DNA of 64,000 nucleotides from Symbiodinium natans (GCA_905221605.1 CAJNDS010000020.1:62001-126000), one strand, 5' to 3'; shown: positions 1 to 8,926, counted from the first letter of the stretch. Numbers and translations: made by a program. The notes: generated from the sequence alone by a model not told the origin.

Positions 1-109
1 CCCTAAACCCTAAACCCTAAACCCTAAACCCTAAACCCTAAACCCTAAACCCTAAACCCTAAACCCTAAACCCTAAACCCTAAACCCTAAACCCTAAACC
101 CTAAACCCC
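1..109. repeat. Edge CCCTAAA telomere-type array
   Basis: About 15 near-perfect CCCTAAA units start at the first base. The C-rich strand reads 5' to 3' inward, which is the orientation expected at a left chromosome end. The array is short and similar arrays occur throughout the window, so it could also be an interstitial array at a window boundary. Confidence 0.85.
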
Positions 110-111
110 CC

Positions 112-200
112 ATTCGTCTTGAGGAGACGGCGGAGATCCGCCCGCCCGCCATGAGCCTCGGGGACTGCCCAGCAGAGGTGGCCCAAGGAGAGTTTTGGTT
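112..200 (+). CDS. Exon-like island between telomeric arrays
   Basis: GC-rich unique sequence with a continuous frame (R-L-E-E-T-A-E-I then M-S-L-G-D-C-P-A-E-V-A-Q-G-E). It runs directly from the CCCTAAA array into a TTTAGGG array. The composition is protein-like and there is an internal ATG at 151. No confident splice sites are visible and the product is unknown. It may be an exon fragment captured at the chromosome end. Confidence 0.3.
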
Positions 201-202
201 TA

Positions 203-300
203 GGGCTTGGGGTTTAGGGTTTAGGGTTTAGGGTTTAGGGTTTAGGGTTTGGGGTTTGGGGTTTGTGGTTTAGGGTTTGGGGTGTAGGTTTTGGGGTTAA
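203..300. repeat. Degenerate TTTAGGG array
   Basis: TTTAGGG units mixed with TTTGGGG variants, opposite in orientation to the edge array. The two arrays flank the island at 112-200 as an inverted pair. Confidence 0.8.
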
Positions 301-1250
301 GGGGTTTGGGGGGTGTAGTCCGCTACCCAAATTAACGACGCTGAAAATTAGGGTTTAGGGGGCTTGGGTTTAACGTCGAAGTTCATCTCTGCTTAAACAG
401 GGTTGTACAAGGTTGTAAGCAGAAACAACTACAAGTCGTGTCCGGCGACAACTTTGTTTATTCCGGGAACCAAGCCCCCAAGCCCTAAAACCAAACCCTG
501 AGCCGATGACCATGAAGCTTGCGGGGCTCCCTTTGCTTTGTGAGAACCGGACAGAAAGGAACTGCTCTATCTTGGGATGATCCCCCCCCAGGTTCGAACA
601 ATCCTAATAGGTAAACCCTAAACCCTAAACCCTAAACCCTAATAGGGATCATAATCGGTGGGTGCTCTCCAGCGTTTGGGTTTACTCCATGGATAGTCCG
701 GCCGAGGAGATCGACGAGTCCATGTACATGTATATGTATGTATATTATAGATAGATAGATAGATAGATATATATACTAGAAGAGGGATGGCCCGAAAGCA
801 TCGATTTGCCGTGCGTTGACTCCATGCACTTGATTCTTTGTAATCGAACTGTATGCACTTGGAGAAATGTATGCCCTTACATGGTTGCATAGTCACTTGT
901 ACACTGCACTTGTATGCACTGGAACCGCATGGCATTCAAGTGTGTGGAGTTGAATGCCATGCACTTGTGGTCAACTCTGTAGACTTTTCATCGGCGTTGA
1001 AGACAACGCCGAGCTCCAGCGGCCGGTCGCGGCACGCACCTGCGCCGGTGCAAGGAAAGAAGCAGAAACCACACAAGCACAAAAACAGACAAAAGAGGTG
1101 GAGTCTAAGTAAGGGCCGTGCATGTTGGTCGCCATGGAATACCTGCGCGCAGAAAACAGCTTCACTTGCAAGTCGGTCGACAAAGGTGCCAATCGTCCCG
1201 GGCGGTCCTAGCTGCATTTTCACACACGCGTGCGTCGCACCGTCATATTA
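301..1250. other. Stretch without a recognised gene
   Basis: Holds a four-unit CCCTAAA patch at about 613-640, a short TAGA/TATA microsatellite at about 745-772, and imperfect repeats of TGCACTTG and ATGCACTT at 825-970. A 24-codon ATG ORF at 507 is too short to support. I see no convincing exon. Confidence 0.5.
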
Positions 1251-1274
1251 AACAGAGGTGGCCGCGCCGTCGTA

Positions 1275-1292
1275 CTTTCGCAAGACAGCGTC
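1275..1292 (-). repeat. 18-bp GACGCTGTCTTGCGAAAG motif copy
   Basis: One of ten copies of an 18-mer in this window (also 2496, 3621, 4255, 4385, 4521, 6924, 7783, 7885 and 30754). Read on the minus strand it can encode D-A-V-L-R-K. All copies fall in the minus-strand gene blocks. Confidence 0.7.
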
Positions 1293-1485
1293 CGTTTGGG
1301 GAACCCACATGTGTATTTGTCTGACATGTGGCACCCGCGCTCCGAATTGACACGCTGCCTTGCAGAGGCTAACCTTTTCATCGCAAGCGCGCCGTCGACT
1401 TGAAATCATGTGCGCCAGCTTCCCACTCCGGGTCGCGTCGCGCTTCCCTCTCCATTCCGGATTGACGTTACTACTTACTACAAAG

Positions 1486-2235
1486 CTACTCAGCAACTTC
1501 GAACTGAAAGGACAGCTCAACTGGCTTGGTCCAGCCCAGCATGGACCTTGGCCGCCCTCCCACCGACACGGGCATCTTGAAAGCCATGACGTCCAGGACC
1601 ACCCAGCCGAAAAACCGCTTAGCACCCGAGGACCACCAATCGAATGGACTGTCGACCTCGATGAGCGTATCCTGCCTGTGAGAGTCGAAGTCCCGATCGT
1701 CCAAGAACTCGGTCGCCCCAGCAAAGGTGATGATGCCCAGGACCTGAGCCCGTGAAGGAGGAGGGCCAATCTCCGTGTCCACGATGGCACCCTTGGTGGA
1801 CCCGGCGCCGACGGTCTCTATGAGGAAGAGCTGCTCGCCCTCCGAAAAGCACTGGTAGTGACCGAGGGCGTACTTCCTCACCTCCATCTTTTTGCGCCCA
1901 AGCATCAACAGCCGACTCCATGGGTACTGGACATTGAGGCCGCAAAGCGAGAGGCGCTGAGTCGACAAAAAAACTTCATTGGACACCGAAGCAGGCAAGT
2001 TAGGATCTTTCAGCCGTGCTGCGCGAGCGACCAACTCGGCCGCCGTGCCGCATTCTCGCATGGATTTCAAGTCTGCAAGAGCTTTCCTTCTGCTGTCACG
2101 CAGCGGACCTCTGATCGAAGTGTCCTTCTCCTCGCAGATGCGGATGTGCGCAAAATGCGCTCGCCAGCCATATCCATGCTTCTCCACGATCCCGCGCTGG
2201 CTAAGTTCCTGTGACTTTCTACCGAGACCCGCCAT
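1486..2235 (-). CDS. AP2-like DNA-binding plus ASCH domain protein
   Basis: A 249-codon open frame starts with ATG at 2235. Residues about 10-60 (G-Y-G-W-R-A-H-F, then I-R-G-P-L-R-D-S-R-R-K-A-L-A-D-L) resemble the single AP2/ERF-like module common in dinoflagellate proteins: a Trp in a strand, then a G-P-x-R turn and a helix. Residues about 95-215 look like an ASCH domain, a PUA-like RNA-binding fold: L-S-L near the start, P-W-S-R-L-L, the G-R-K-K-M-E-V-R segment, L-F-L-I-E, G-I-I-T-F, and the closing F-F-G-W-V-V-L. A nucleic-acid-binding role is inferred from the folds. The frame ends at a stop at 1486. It may be one exon of a longer gene, since the upstream region ends in AG near the ATG. 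It lies downstream of the phosphatase ORF on the same strand. Confidence 0.6.
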   Translation of the reverse strand: MAGLGRKSQELSQRGIVEKHGYGWRAHFAHIRICEEKDTSIRGPLRDSRRKALADLKSMRECGTAAELVARAARLKDPNLPASVSNEVFLSTQRLSLCGLNVQYPWSRLLMLGRKKMEVRKYALGHYQCFSEGEQLFLIETVGAGSTKGAIVDTEIGPPPSRAQVLGIITFAGATEFLDDRDFDSHRQDTLIEVDSPFDWWSSGAKRFFGWVVLDVMAFKMPVSVGGRPRSMLGWTKPVELSFQFEVAE

Positions 2236-2312
2236 GCTGCAACTTCACACCTGCCTCGAGCCAAGGTAGAGATCACAACAAAACTCTGAGCGCAGGAGAA
2301 GATCCACAACAC

Positions 2313-2350
2313 CGTCCCCAAGTTGTTTGCGAGGATTTCAAAGCTCCATG
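2313..2350. repeat. Single copy of the 35-36 kb satellite seed
   Basis: The stretch containing CCGTCCCCAAGTTGTTTG and the following GCGAGGATTTC recurs nearly unchanged at about 35523-35560 and 35960-35990, where it leads into a 42-bp satellite. Here it is single copy, just upstream of the AP2/ASCH gene. Confidence 0.75.
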
Positions 2351-2537
2351 CGCTCGGGCCATCCCTCTAGAAGCACGCATGCGTGTAGAGCATCCGATGG
2401 AATGTGTGACGGCGCATATGTGTGCATGTTGAGGCGCAGGCAGGAGGCCAAGCAGCTTTGCATTTTATATCTTGGGCTGGTACACACGAAAGACCCTTTC
2501 GCAAGACAGCGTTGAGGGGAGTAAGCAAGGGTTCAAA

Positions 2538-3260
2538 CTAGCGAGAGTTCTGCAGGCGGTGCAAAGCCAAGAGAGCATAATCTCTGCATTTCCACGGTTG
2601 CAGAGCTGGCCGAGCCGACAAGATGCAGTCCACAGCTTCATCTGCGCTGCATTGGCCGTCCAGCACCAGCCAAGCGCAGAGGGCAGCAGGACTGCGATTA
2701 ATGCCACCGAAGCAATGGAAGAGCACGTTGAACTCCTCGCTCGCCTGTTGGCACTGCTCGCGCAGAGTGCGCAAAGTCTGAGCCATGTCTGTCCAAGCCT
2801 GGGCGCACCGCTCTGCGCTCTCGAAGAACCAGGAAGCATCCCGGTTGCATTTGATTCTGGGGTCGTCCAATTCAACTTGGACGTGCCGCACACCAGAGCG
2901 GGAAAAGTGCTCGCGCCAGTCTTGGGGAGCCCCCCTGACTCGCAGCTCAGCTGGCCGGCACACGCTCACCACAACCGTCACAGAAGTGTTGGTGCTGACC
3001 TCGACGTGGAAGATGTCGGCAGCCGAGCGCACGCTGCCCAGCAAGCAGCTCTCACCAGGCTTCGCAGACCGCACCACCACGGCATCGAGAGGCCAGTCGG
3101 AGATGTCGCCCAGGTTGTAGGAAGCTCTCCAAACAGTATAGTCCATGTCTGACCAAGGTCCCTCATTGTATTTTGTGGAGATGTCGAGCTGCCTCTGTCG
3201 AATCCAGCACATCTCCGCGTCGGACATTGTCGGCCCAGAAGACGTCAGCGAGGACTCCAT
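2538..3260 (-). CDS. Dual-specificity/tyrosine phosphatase-like protein
   Basis: A 240-codon open frame. ATG is at 3260, with another in-frame ATG at about 3228 (M-S-D-A-E-M-C-W). Near residue 184 it has H-C-F-G-G-I-N-R-S, which fits the CX5R signature of protein tyrosine and dual-specificity phosphatases: a nucleophilic Cys, a phosphate-binding Arg, then Ser. It is followed by P-A-A-L-C-A-W-L and a helix with R-P-A-L, as in DSP folds. An acidic D-D-P-R segment about 50 residues upstream could hold the general acid. The substrate is unknown. The N-terminal half is not recognised. It lies between the Cys-rich exon and the AP2/ASCH ORF on the same strand. The stop follows the last helix closely, which fits a complete C-terminus. 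Confidence 0.65.
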   Translation of the reverse strand: MESSLTSSGPTMSDAEMCWIRQRQLDISTKYNEGPWSDMDYTVWRASYNLGDISDWPLDAVVVRSAKPGESCLLGSVRSAADIFHVEVSTNTSVTVVVSVCRPAELRVRGAPQDWREHFSRSGVRHVQVELDDPRIKCNRDASWFFESAERCAQAWTDMAQTLRTLREQCQQASEEFNVLFHCFGGINRSPAALCAWLVLDGQCSADEAVDCILSARPALQPWKCRDYALLALHRLQNSR

Positions 3261-3599
3261 GCATATGCAGAAAGCAGCAAGGAGGTTTCACTGCAGACCG
3301 CTCGTCGGGCCAAAACTAGCTTTTCGAGCCAAAGCCAGCAGCGCAGCCAGGTCTGCGGGTTTAGGGTATCTTGTTCAGAAGAGTGAGGGGCTGAGGTTCT
3401 GGGGTTCGGGCAGAACAATGTCAGAATGACATTCCCACACAGACAGACACAAAACCACGTCATCGACTGGCCTAAAGCTCGGGATGTCTCCCATCCACGG
3501 TCAACGTCAAAGGCGAAGAGAAGTTGAGGTCAAGAAGAAGGCTACAGAAGAAGCACTGTTTCAGTCCTGCGCTCTAGTGAGAAACGAACTTGCCCAGTC

Positions 3600-3657
3600 C
3601 CGCGGGCTGCATCCCCACACCTCCGCAAGACGGCGTCCATGCGGTTCCGCAGCCGCG
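3600..3657. repeat. 58-bp fold-back element, copy 1
   Basis: Begins CGCGGGCTGC and ends GCAGCCGCGC, so the ends are imperfect inverted repeats. It contains the 18-mer motif at 3621 and is followed by a degenerate partial copy to about 3712. Related copies are at 6904, 7766 and 7865. Confidence 0.6.
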
Positions 3658-3813
3658 CATCTTCGCAACAGAGCGGCCATGCGGTTCCACGGTCGCGCTA
3701 CATGTGTGCGGTGGCGTGAAACACACGTAGCCGCTCAGACCGCCGGGATACGTCAGCACCGCCCCTAGTCATCATGCCGATGAGCAGCCTCAGATGAAAG
3801 ATGCGGGAGAGAC

Positions 3814-4003
3814 CTCAAGGCAGACATTCGCACATCTTCCTCGTTGTACCAATCCACAATGCAACGTGCGCAATAGTGCGCCTGATGTCCATACTTCGTT
3901 CTCATGCACGGACGGTCGTGCATCTCGCAGGAGAAAGTACAACTGCCTCTTCGCGGCGGGCAAAGATTCCCCATTGCGGCAAGGAGCAAAAGGGCGCGGT
4001 CAC
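3814..4003 (-). CDS. Cys/His-rich exon, possible zinc-binding
   Basis: Predicted exon between an acceptor (TTTGCTTAG) and a GTCTCT donor. It encodes about 63 residues with Cys/His spacing C-x5-C-x3-C-x6-C-x6-H-x2-H-x1-C-x2-C ending in H-Y-C-A-R-C, then I-V-D-W-Y-N-E-E-D. The pattern suggests a zinc-binding module. The family is not recognised. It lies upstream of the phosphatase ORF and downstream of the RPA-like gene, so it could be an exon of either or a separate gene. Confidence 0.45.
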
Positions 4004-4212
4004 CTAAGCAAACGTCGCAAAAAGGTGCTGCGGCGCCCACACGAATGCACGCATGTCACCATGCACTCAGACATCATGCCAACGTGTGAGTTGTGTCAAG
4101 TGAGTCCAAGGAGACATGCCATGTCATTCTCAGTCCAGGGAGACACGCAGTCTTTTTAGCAGGAGCTGCGAGAGTGTGCGCATGCCCACAGGCGCTGCAG
4201 GCGCTGACTGAC

Positions 4213-4568
4213 CTGTCCAGGGCGAGCCTTCCGCCGTGTCCGGCGCCGGCGCACCTTCCGCAAGACAGCGTCGGGCGCGCGGCGCCGGGGTCAGGCTCCG
4301 GCAAATAAACATCCGCAAAACTGGACCCTAGAGTCTCGAGTGCTGTCTAGGGCGAGGCTTCCGCCGTGTCCAGCGCCGGCGCACCTTTCGCAAGACAGCG
4401 TCGTGTGCGCAGCACCGGGGATGGGCTCCGGCAAATAGACATCCGCAAAACTGGACCCTAGAGTCTCGAGTGAAACATGTCTATAGGGCGAGGCTTCCGC
4501 CGTGTCCAGCGCCGGCGCACCTTTCGCAAGACAGCGTCGCGCGCGCAGCAGCGGGGACGGGCTCAGGC
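4213..4568. repeat. Tandem repeat, unit about 130 bp, 2.7 copies
   Basis: Units begin near 4213, 4343 and 4479. Each holds GCGAGGCTTCCGCCGTGTCC, then GCGCACCTTTCGCAAGACAG, then a CTCCGGCAAATAGAC stretch. The first two end in GGACCCTAGAGTCTCGAG. Each unit carries one 18-mer motif. The third copy runs into the 3' end of the RPA-like gene. Confidence 0.85.
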
Positions 4569-5611
4569 AACGTCCCAGGCTGCGCACTTCACCTTCGTCG
4601 GCGTCTCCTCGATGAGACTGGTGGCCGGGCGCTTGTTGCTCTGCAGCGTCGGCTCCCCCGCGAGCAAGTCCCAGACCATGGCGCGCTCTGTCTCCAGGTT
4701 GCGAACTTGAGCCTCCGTCGCCCGGGACATCCACTCCACGTGCAAGACCACAGCGTCCGTGGCCTCGTTCCTGAGTACGCGTCCCACCAAAAACCGTGGT
4801 TGGCCGTCTGCCATGTTGAAGAGGTGACAGCTGGTGAAGTGACAAAAGGCCTCGATCGCGAATGGCTGGGCGCCGTCCATGTGTGGGTACGAAAAGACCT
4901 GCTGGTGCTTGGTGACCAAATGCTTCTCGCCGCCAATGTCCACCTCGTCCATGGACGGCTCGTCCTTGGCGAAGGCCAGCAGCGTCACGCACTCCGCGAA
5001 CACGGAACCGCGCGTGAAGAAGGTCCCGAGGTCCGAGCAGGACAAGTCTGAGAACAGACTCTGCACAGGCAGGACCGCGCCATCCCTCATTTCATTTACC
5101 AGGCGCGTCACCTTCTTGACCATGGGACGCGCGCGCTCATCGTAAGCTTCTCCGAAGGAAGGACGAGCTGCTAAGATCTGAAATTGCGTCGGAGCACTTG
5201 CGGATGCCTGCGAAGCTTGCGAGGACTGCAGCAAAGCGCCGCGGGGCTGCCCCAGCCGCTGTGAAGTACCCAAGCGAGCATCGAAGGGCCCCTTGAAGCA
5301 AAGCGCCTGCGGGCCCTTGTCCCGAAGCAACTGGGCCAGCGCCTGCTCGTCCGCGACCCGGGCCAGCACTGCGAGCTCCGCTCCTCCCACCAGGACATTG
5401 TCCAGCTGCCCCGTCCAATCCGCCACGTGCACGGTGGCCAGCACGCGAGCAGCCTCTGCGGGCTCCGTCTGGCAGCCACTGGTGTCAGCACGCTTGCACT
5501 TGCCGCTGACGTCATCAATCTTGGTCTGACAGTGTCTACACGGGGTGTAGACCGGATCTCCAAGCACGTTGACCAGCCAAATGCTGTGCATCGCCACTTC
5601 GACTTTTTCCT
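4563..5611 (-). CDS. RPA70-like protein, C-terminal exon
   Basis: Predicted exon after a CTCGCAG acceptor at 5612-5614. It encodes about 349 residues ending at a stop at 4563. Near the start, V-Y-T-P-C-R-H-C-Q-T-K-I, then G-K-C and S-G-C form a four-Cys ribbon. This is followed by V-L-A-T-V-H-V-A-D-W-T-G-Q-L-D and a helix-rich stretch. That order matches the zinc-ribbon OB fold (DBD-C) of the replication protein A large subunit and of RPA-like proteins carried by some Helitrons. The C-terminal 200 residues are not recognised. The exon lies directly downstream of the DBD-B-like exon at 5691-6629 on the same strand, so the two probably form one gene in the correct domain order. The role inferred is single-stranded DNA binding. 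Confidence 0.55.
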
Positions 5612-5690
5612 CTGCGAGCGAAGCTGTGATGCAAAATTAAGGAAGCAAACAAAAAATAAAATCACACCTTCAGGCTTCAGGCTTTAGGGT

Positions 5691-6629
5691 TTAGGGTTCA
5701 GGGTTCAGGGTTTTTTGGGTTCTGCGGTCCTGTGTAGCTCCTTGCTCCATTGCCGAGCCGAAGGCATTCATGGTTGCGGCACATGCGACAACACAAGGCC
5801 CCATGTCGGAAGTCAACCTGCCGCCGCCAGTCAAGGACGGGCACCACGGCTTGGAAATGCGGTCGCCCTGGTCTGTGCCGAGTTCGCGAAGCTTGTCTGC
5901 CCGCAAGCCAGGTGGGTCCACGTGCAGCGCAGAAAAGCCGTGCTTGTCATTGTCAAGGAAATGTTCAGCCGTTCCTTCCAGGGAGGAGTCTTCTCGCTTG
6001 ATGAGGCCGCAATTGTCAAGTTGGATGACCTGACCTGGTTGCACATTCGTCAGCAGATCCACGTGCCGTCTGCCCCACACGTTCACCAGCATTTCCTTGC
6101 CGGACAAGTCTTTCAGCCAGAGATTCGCTTTGGGCTTGCTGGTTGGTGGCAAGTCCAACTGCGTGACCACGCCAACGATGTCGGCGCGCTCTCGACCCTG
6201 GCACTGTTGCTCCATCACCTGAAAGTCGGACCGCGCAATGGGGAAGACCTTCTGCATCTCCATCGCCTGGGGGTGACCTTGAGCCACCGGGTGCGCCTTG
6301 GCCTTGGACCCCTTCTCAGACAAGTCCAGGAAGTGACCAGCGAAATATCTGTGCTTCACCAGCTTCAGGTCGGCGGCAAAGAAAACGTCCTTCGTCCAAG
6401 GCGCGGCAGCTTTCTGAACGGACTCGAGGCTGCCGCGAATCTCTGCGTAGACGCCCCTGGCTTCCTTGTCCACGAAGCGCAGGACCATCTTGCACCAGGG
6501 TCCTCGCGCTCCTGACATTTCTTTCGTCTCAGAATAGACGTGGCGTAGCAGAACCTTCATGTGACTGCTGTTCTGAGCAGTCAAACGGTCCAGCGTGCCT
6601 TCCCAAGTCTTGGACTGCTGTGGCTGCAT
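5691..6629 (-). CDS. RPA70-like protein, N-terminal exon (OB folds)
   Basis: Open frame from ATG at 6629 (M-Q-P-Q-Q-S-K-T-W-E-G). Residues 40-110 include V-Y-A-E-I-R-G-S-L and V-F-F-A-A-D-L-K-L-V-K-H-R-Y-F-A-G, like an RPA DBD-A-type OB fold. Residues 125-210 (F-P-I-A-R-S-D-F-Q-V, then E-R-A-D-I-V-G-V-V-T, L-W-L-K-D-L-S-G-K-E, V-N-V-W-G, G-Q-V-I-Q-L-D-N) match an RPA DBD-B-type fold well. The last 15-20 codons read telomere-like intron DNA, so the true exon ends earlier, near 5870. The donor is not resolved. It probably splices to 5611-4563. A damaged copy lies upstream at 6990-7491. Confidence 0.6.
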   Translation of the reverse strand: MQPQQSKTWEGTLDRLTAQNSSHMKVLLRHVYSETKEMSGARGPWCKMVLRFVDKEARGVYAEIRGSLESVQKAAAPWTKDVFFAADLKLVKHRYFAGHFLDLSEKGSKAKAHPVAQGHPQAMEMQKVFPIARSDFQVMEQQCQGRERADIVGVVTQLDLPPTSKPKANLWLKDLSGKEMLVNVWGRRHVDLLTNVQPGQVIQLDNCGLIKREDSSLEGTAEHFLDNDKHGFSALHVDPPGLRADKLRELGTDQGDRISKPWCPSLTGGGRLTSDMGPCVVACAATMNAFGSAMEQGATQDRRTQKTLNPEP

Positions 6630-6903
6630 GGCTCACTGTCGTGGCAGAGTGCGTGGAGGTCGCTGCAGCGCCGCAAGGAGGGACACGCTCCTGGGAAATG
6701 CGCAAGAGCCCAGGCTGCAGCAGCAGTCGGAACACTACAGACAAGACAATGCATGGCGCTGCAGTTCTGAAGTGACGTCAAGGCTTTCTGACAACTGACA
6801 AAAGGCTGCGTGGCAGACCAAGAATGCAGGCAGCGAGCGCTTTCCGGAATTTTGCCGAGAAAGGTCTACAGAGTCAAGCAAAATTACAGCAGGTAGCCCA
6901 GAC

Positions 6904-6963
6904 ACGCGGGCTGCATCCCCACACTTTCGCAAGACGGCGTCCATGCGGTTCTGCAGCCGCGCT
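6904..6963. repeat. 58-bp fold-back element, copy 2
   Basis: Same layout as the copy at 3600, with ACACTTTCGCAAGACGGCG in the middle and a GCAGCCGCGC end. It sits just 3' of the duplicated RPA exon. Confidence 0.65.
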
Positions 6964-6989
6964 TTCGGGCCCTGCCTCCGCTGGGACGT

Positions 6990-7491
6990 CAAAAACTCAG
7001 CATTTCCTTGCCGGATAAGTCTTTCAGCCAGAGATTCGCCTTGGGCTTGCTGGTTGGTGGCAAGTCCAACTGTGTGACCACGCCAACGATGTCGGCGCGC
7101 TCTCGACCCTGGCACTGTTGCTCCATCACCTGAAAGTCGGACCGCGCAATGGGGAAGACCTTCTGCATCTCCATCGCCTGGGGGTGACCTTGAGCCACCG
7201 GGTGCGCCTTGGCCTTGGACCCCTTGTCAGACAAGTCCAGGAAGTGACCTCCTTCGTCCAAGGCGCGGCAGCTTTCTGAACGGACTCGAGGCTGCCGCGA
7301 ATCTCTGCGTAGACGCCCCTGGCTTCCTTGTCCACGAAGCGCAGGACCATCTTGCACCAGGGTCCTCGCGCTCCTGACATTTCTTTCGTCTCAGAATAGA
7401 CGCGGCGTAGCAGAACCTTCATGTGACTGCTGTTCTGAGCAGCCAAACGGTCCAGCGTGCCTTCCCAAGTCTTGGACTGCTGTGGCTGCAT
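6990..7491 (-). pseudogene. Broken duplicate of the RPA-like N-terminal exon
   Basis: The sequence repeats 6090-6629 nearly base for base, including the same ATG context (M-Q-P-Q-Q-S-K-T-W). It lacks about 50 bp that corresponds to 6341-6392, the D-V-F-F-A-A-D-L-K segment. The loss shifts the frame, so two overlapping partial frames remain. The 3' part of the OB fold is missing beyond about 6990. The flank to about 7760 also repeats 6640-6900, so the duplicated unit is about 850 bp. It is a recent tandem duplication with decay in one copy. Confidence 0.75.
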
Positions 7492-7765
7492 GGCTCACTG
7501 TCGTCAGAGTGCCTGGAGGACGTTGGTGCCGCAAGGAGGGATACGCTCCTGGGAAATGCCCAAAAGAGCCCAGGCTGCAGCAGCAGTCGGAACACTACAG
7601 ACAAGACAATGCATGGTGCTGCAGCTCTGAAGTGACGTCAAGGCTTTCTGACAACTGACAAAAGGCTGCGTGGCAGACCAAGAATGCAGGCAGCGAGCCC
7701 TTTCGGAATTTTGCCGAGAAAGGTCTACGGAGTCAAGCAAAATGACAGCAGGGGGCCCAGACACG

Positions 7766-7823
7766 CGGGCTGCATCCCCACACTTTCGCAAGACGGCGTC
7801 CATTCTGTTCTGCAGCCGCGCTT
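7766..7823. repeat. 58-bp fold-back element, copy 3
   Basis: Same element as at 3600 and 6904, within the duplicated flank of the RPA-like exon. Confidence 0.65.
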
Positions 7824-7864
7824 TCGGGCCCTGCCTCCGCTGTGACGTCAAAACTCGCCCTGCC

Positions 7865-7923
7865 CCGCGGGCTGCGTCCCCACACTTTCGCAAGACGGCG
7901 TCCACGTGGTTCCGCAGCCGCGC
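7865..7923. repeat. 58-bp fold-back element, copy 4
   Basis: Follows copy 3 by about 40 bp. It abuts the 3' end of the hypothetical exon at 7926-8402. The same adjacency of a Y-V-x-F-T reading to this element is seen near 3660-3730. Confidence 0.65.
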
Positions 7924-7925
7924 TA

Positions 7926-8730
7926 GGCGTGCGTCTGCGCTTTGGTGAAACGCACGTAGGCGCTCAAGTAGCGCATGTGCAGGAACGTGATGCTCACTGC
8001 TTGGGCCGCCGCGGATTCCATTTCGGACGCGGACATCTGAAAGCCTCGCCACTGCAAGGCAATGCTCCAGTGCAAGTCCTTGTCCGCCGGAGAGATGTCC
8101 TCGAAAGGGCAGGCTCGGACCTTAAGCCAGGCGAGAAGGGCATGGACCACCTGCGGCAGCTTCTCCGGCAAGAAACCATAGGCCTGCACTTCTCCCGTCT
8201 GTTCGCAGCAGTCTGCAGTGATGTGTTCAGCAAGTCGAGAGATCATGCGATGCTCGGCAAACTTCATCATTCCTTCTCGAGTCTGCTGGCTGGATCTGGC
8301 CGGCTGCTCCAAGGGCGTTGCCTTGACGCCATCAGGCACCCGGCCGTCCACGCTGCAGCGGTCCAGTGGCAAGAGGACGTGGAGGTTCTGGAGCAGGGCC
8401 TTCTGCAAAGACAGGATAAATGCAGAAGAAGAGCGGCAAAGGAAGAGAGAGGAGCAAAGAGAAGAAAAAACAGCAGCAAATGGTAGGTTCAAAACAACAC
8501 TGCGCGCAGCAAAGCATCGGTCAAGGGCTTGTGCTGAAAGCTCGGCAAGTCCTTGTGCTTGGATTTCTTGCCTTGGCGCCCATACGTGTCCCCCTCAGCT
8601 TCATGCTCTTCCCGCGTGCGGGCAGAGGGACCCACCGTCTTCCGCGTGTAGCCTCTGGCGGCCGCTGTGTCCGAAGGCTTGTTGAAGAAGCCTCTCTGGT
8701 CGGCCGGTATGTCTATGTTGTGGACCTTGC
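7926..8730 (-). CDS. Unrecognised protein, two predicted exons
   Basis: Exon 1 is about 8730-8516. It is rich in charged residues (V-H-N-I-D-I-P-A-D-Q-R-G-F-F-N-K, then R-T-R-E-E-H-E-A-E-G-D-T-Y-G). It ends at a GC-type donor (ACCGAT|GC). The intron is about 113 nt with a long pyrimidine tract ending TTTGCAG. Exon 2 is 8402-7926: K-A-L-L-Q-N-L-H-V-L-L-P-L-D, then H-M-R-Y-L-S-A-Y-V-R-F-T. I recognise no domain. The first exon has no clear start, so more 5' exons are likely. It is the most upstream member of the minus-strand block and next to the duplicated RPA exon. Confidence 0.4.
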
Positions 8731-8881
8731 AAACCTAAACCCTGCAGAATTTTTGTTGTTTCGGGAAAAACTGGTTTTACCCAGTTGAGGGCGGAAAACC
8801 CATGAGATGGCGGAAACAGCTGTTGGAGGGCCTGGTAGGCCGGAATTGAGATTGAAGTTTTTTGTGTAAGGGTTGTTTGGA

Positions 8882-8920
8882 AGATGCCTTTTTTTTGAAT
8901 TAGGGATTGCGTTTTTCATA
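8882..8920. repeat. Dispersed repeat, shared with 28646-28683
   Basis: GATGCCTTTTTTT and TAGGGATTGCGTTTTTC recur at 28646-28683 with small changes. In both places a MATGGCGGAAA-type stretch lies nearby. A related short piece is near 18717-18735. It is probably an old transposon fragment. Confidence 0.5.
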
Positions 8921-8926
8921 TGCTGA

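Noticed and set aside
1248..1790. 180-codon minus-strand ORF
   Set aside because: It overlaps the AP2/ASCH frame in a different register and has no recognisable domain; the ASCH frame explains the region.
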